Translations under genes and position numbers: made by a program
Assembly: GCF_001758225.1 (NCBI RefSeq)
Contig: NZ_MAST01000018.1
Span: forward strand, 1 to 64,000
Source of the DNA: Humibacillus sp. DSM 29435
Lineage (GTDB): Bacteria > Actinomycetota > Actinomycetes > Actinomycetales > Dermatophilaceae
Direction: 5' to 3'
Length of the DNA stretch: 64,000 nucleotides
The notes under the pieces: model-generated
What the model was told of the DNA's origin: nothing
Databases searched by the model: none
Seen by the model: the letters and a program-made list of their open reading frames with translations, nothing else
Shown here: piece after piece, positions 63,204 to 64,000 of the stretch
Numbering within the stretch: the stretch's first letter is position 1
How the letters are laid out: each line of letters opens with the position of its first letter

Positions 63204-63464
63204 TCAGCCCTCCGCGCCCTTGCCCCGCTGAGCCCGAACGAGCTCATTCAGGCGGTCCGCCAGCTCCATCGAGCGCGCCTCCGTGGCGTGCTGGTAAATC
63301 AACGCAGCCCGCATGGTCGAGTGCCCCATCCGCTGCATCAGCTCACGAGTCGATGCGCCAGACTGCGCAACCAAGTGGTTGCCCGTGTGCCGCAGATCGT
63401 GAGCTGAACCGCCATTGAGGTTGCCGCCGCAAGGCGACTTGAGCTTCGTCCTCCTCGTCGCGAA
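63204..63464 (-). pseudogene. Tyrosine recombinase C-terminal fragment
   Basis: The minus strand encodes the catalytic end of a phage integrase: HDLRHTGNHLVAQSG (His and Arg), MQRMGHSTMRAAL and the nucleophile Tyr in IYQHA, then RGKGAEG and stop. A stop at 63465-63467 precedes it and the N-terminal domains are missing. It reads toward tRNA-Gly, as an integrase at its attachment site would. Confidence 0.85.
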
Positions 63465-64000
63465 TCATCTATCTGCAGCCGCACTCGCCTTGATGAGCTC
63501 ACGTGATGTGACAGTTTCAACGAACCAGTACATACCAGCAGCCCCGTGGGGTCCCAGCCCACCGCCCATGATCCGGTTTGGGGATTCGTCCAACCGCGGA
63601 GGCCGGGGACACAAGTCCGGGGGCGTTGGGGAGGTTAACGGCAGCCGGTGGTGAGAAGTTGCAGTCAGCCAGAGCCCCGCCTCGTTACGCAGGGGTCCCA
63701 ATCGCGCGTTGCGTCTAAGGGTCGTGACCGGGTCCGTCCAGTGAGGCTCACCGTAAGAAACAACCACGTCGATATCCCAGGTGCTGTTGGGCGCCAAGGG
63801 TGTTGCCATGCGGGCACCCGACTGGTGGTCAGAAAGTTCGGGTGCCGGGCCGGAGACAGCGGCAGACCGAAAGCGTTTTCGTTGCAGGTGCCAGGTCCAA
63901 CGGATGCGAGCGACGCGGAAGGCCTTAGTACCGGGAATCGACTCTCCGTCGAACGCTTGTCCTCCGCGAGGTATCCCGTGGTGGACAAAGTGACCGCGAG
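63465..64000. other. Lower-GC region with no confident gene
   Basis: About 535 bp of visibly lower G+C than the rest. A minus-strand frame (63465-63809) contains a protein-like stretch (STWDIDVVVSYGEPHWTDP) but no ribosome binding site or family match; two other overlapping frames are equally weak. Probably decayed mobile DNA continuing past the window. Confidence 0.5.

Noticed and set aside
63465-63988. Three overlapping small frames in the low-GC right end
   Set aside because: None has a ribosome binding site or a family resemblance strong enough to call.
1-64000. GGATGCCG as a KOPS or Chi-like polarised signal
   Set aside because: Counts on the two strands are nearly equal in this window (about 22 to 21), so no polarity is seen.

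Overview
This window is chromosomal DNA of roughly 70% G+C from a Gram-positive actinobacterium. GTG starts are common. The gene set includes two tandem LytR-CpsA-Psr proteins, GTP-type PEP carboxykinase, a FolP2-like protein, a bifunctional-looking dCTP deaminase, proton-translocating transhydrogenase and a cysteine-free ribosomal protein L33. These suggest the order Micrococcales, possibly near Intrasporangiaceae/Dermatophilaceae; the family is a guess from gene resemblance, not a search result.

Layout, left to right. 1-1171: a winged-helix/DUF559-like nuclease gene held between two 73-bp inverted repeats built from CGAACGA heptamers. 1195-4140: pntAB. 4277-12707: a polyol (mannitol/sorbitol-type) locus with a SorC regulator divergent from an ABC binding protein, two permeases, mannitol dehydrogenase, a medium-chain polyol dehydrogenase and xylulokinase; the first four plus-strand genes overlap by 4 nt each and no ABC ATPase is present. 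12722-13259: a minisatellite of ten 51-bp units. 13291-23589: argS, an acidic membrane-anchored protein, an acyl-CoA synthetase, a secreted subtilase, an SDR and a methyltransferase. 23717-31039: a fumarate-respiration block (three-subunit fumarate reductase/succinate dehydrogenase, Dcu transporter, and an aspartase fused to a cyclic-nucleotide-binding-like domain).

31354-36680 is a decayed insertion next to tRNA-Arg(ACG): an excisionase-like gene, a broken integrase, a LysR regulator, an unknown 499-aa protein, an IS3-type remnant and a GMC oxidoreductase pseudogene. 37091-44064: pckG, tRNA-Ser(GCT), two LCP proteins, cspA and folP2. 44122-44455 is a compact promoter/36-aa ORF/terminator unit. 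44481-46336: a degenerate histidine phosphatase divergent from a cobalamin riboswitch that leads cbtB-cbtA. 46389-53597: tRNA-Ser(TGA), a secreted protein, cysE-cysK, a heterodisulfide-reductase-like Fe-S protein, a VTT-domain membrane protein, a conserved unknown protein and rpmG with a Zur-like box. 53760-57303: a four-gene OpuC/ProU-type glycine betaine/choline importer. 57431-62887: hydrolase, dcd, a lipoprotein, a C39-like protease and an AAA ATPase. 63020-64000: tRNA-Gly(CCC) followed by an integrase C-terminal fragment and lower-GC DNA, the edge of a second integration site.

Two window-wide signals stand out. The octamer GGATGCCG/CGGCATCC occurs about 43 times, against about 5 expected, is balanced between strands and is absent from the decayed island. 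Several palindromic repeat families (1-1171, 12722-13259, 51522-51576 with 62902-62946) occupy intergenic spaces.
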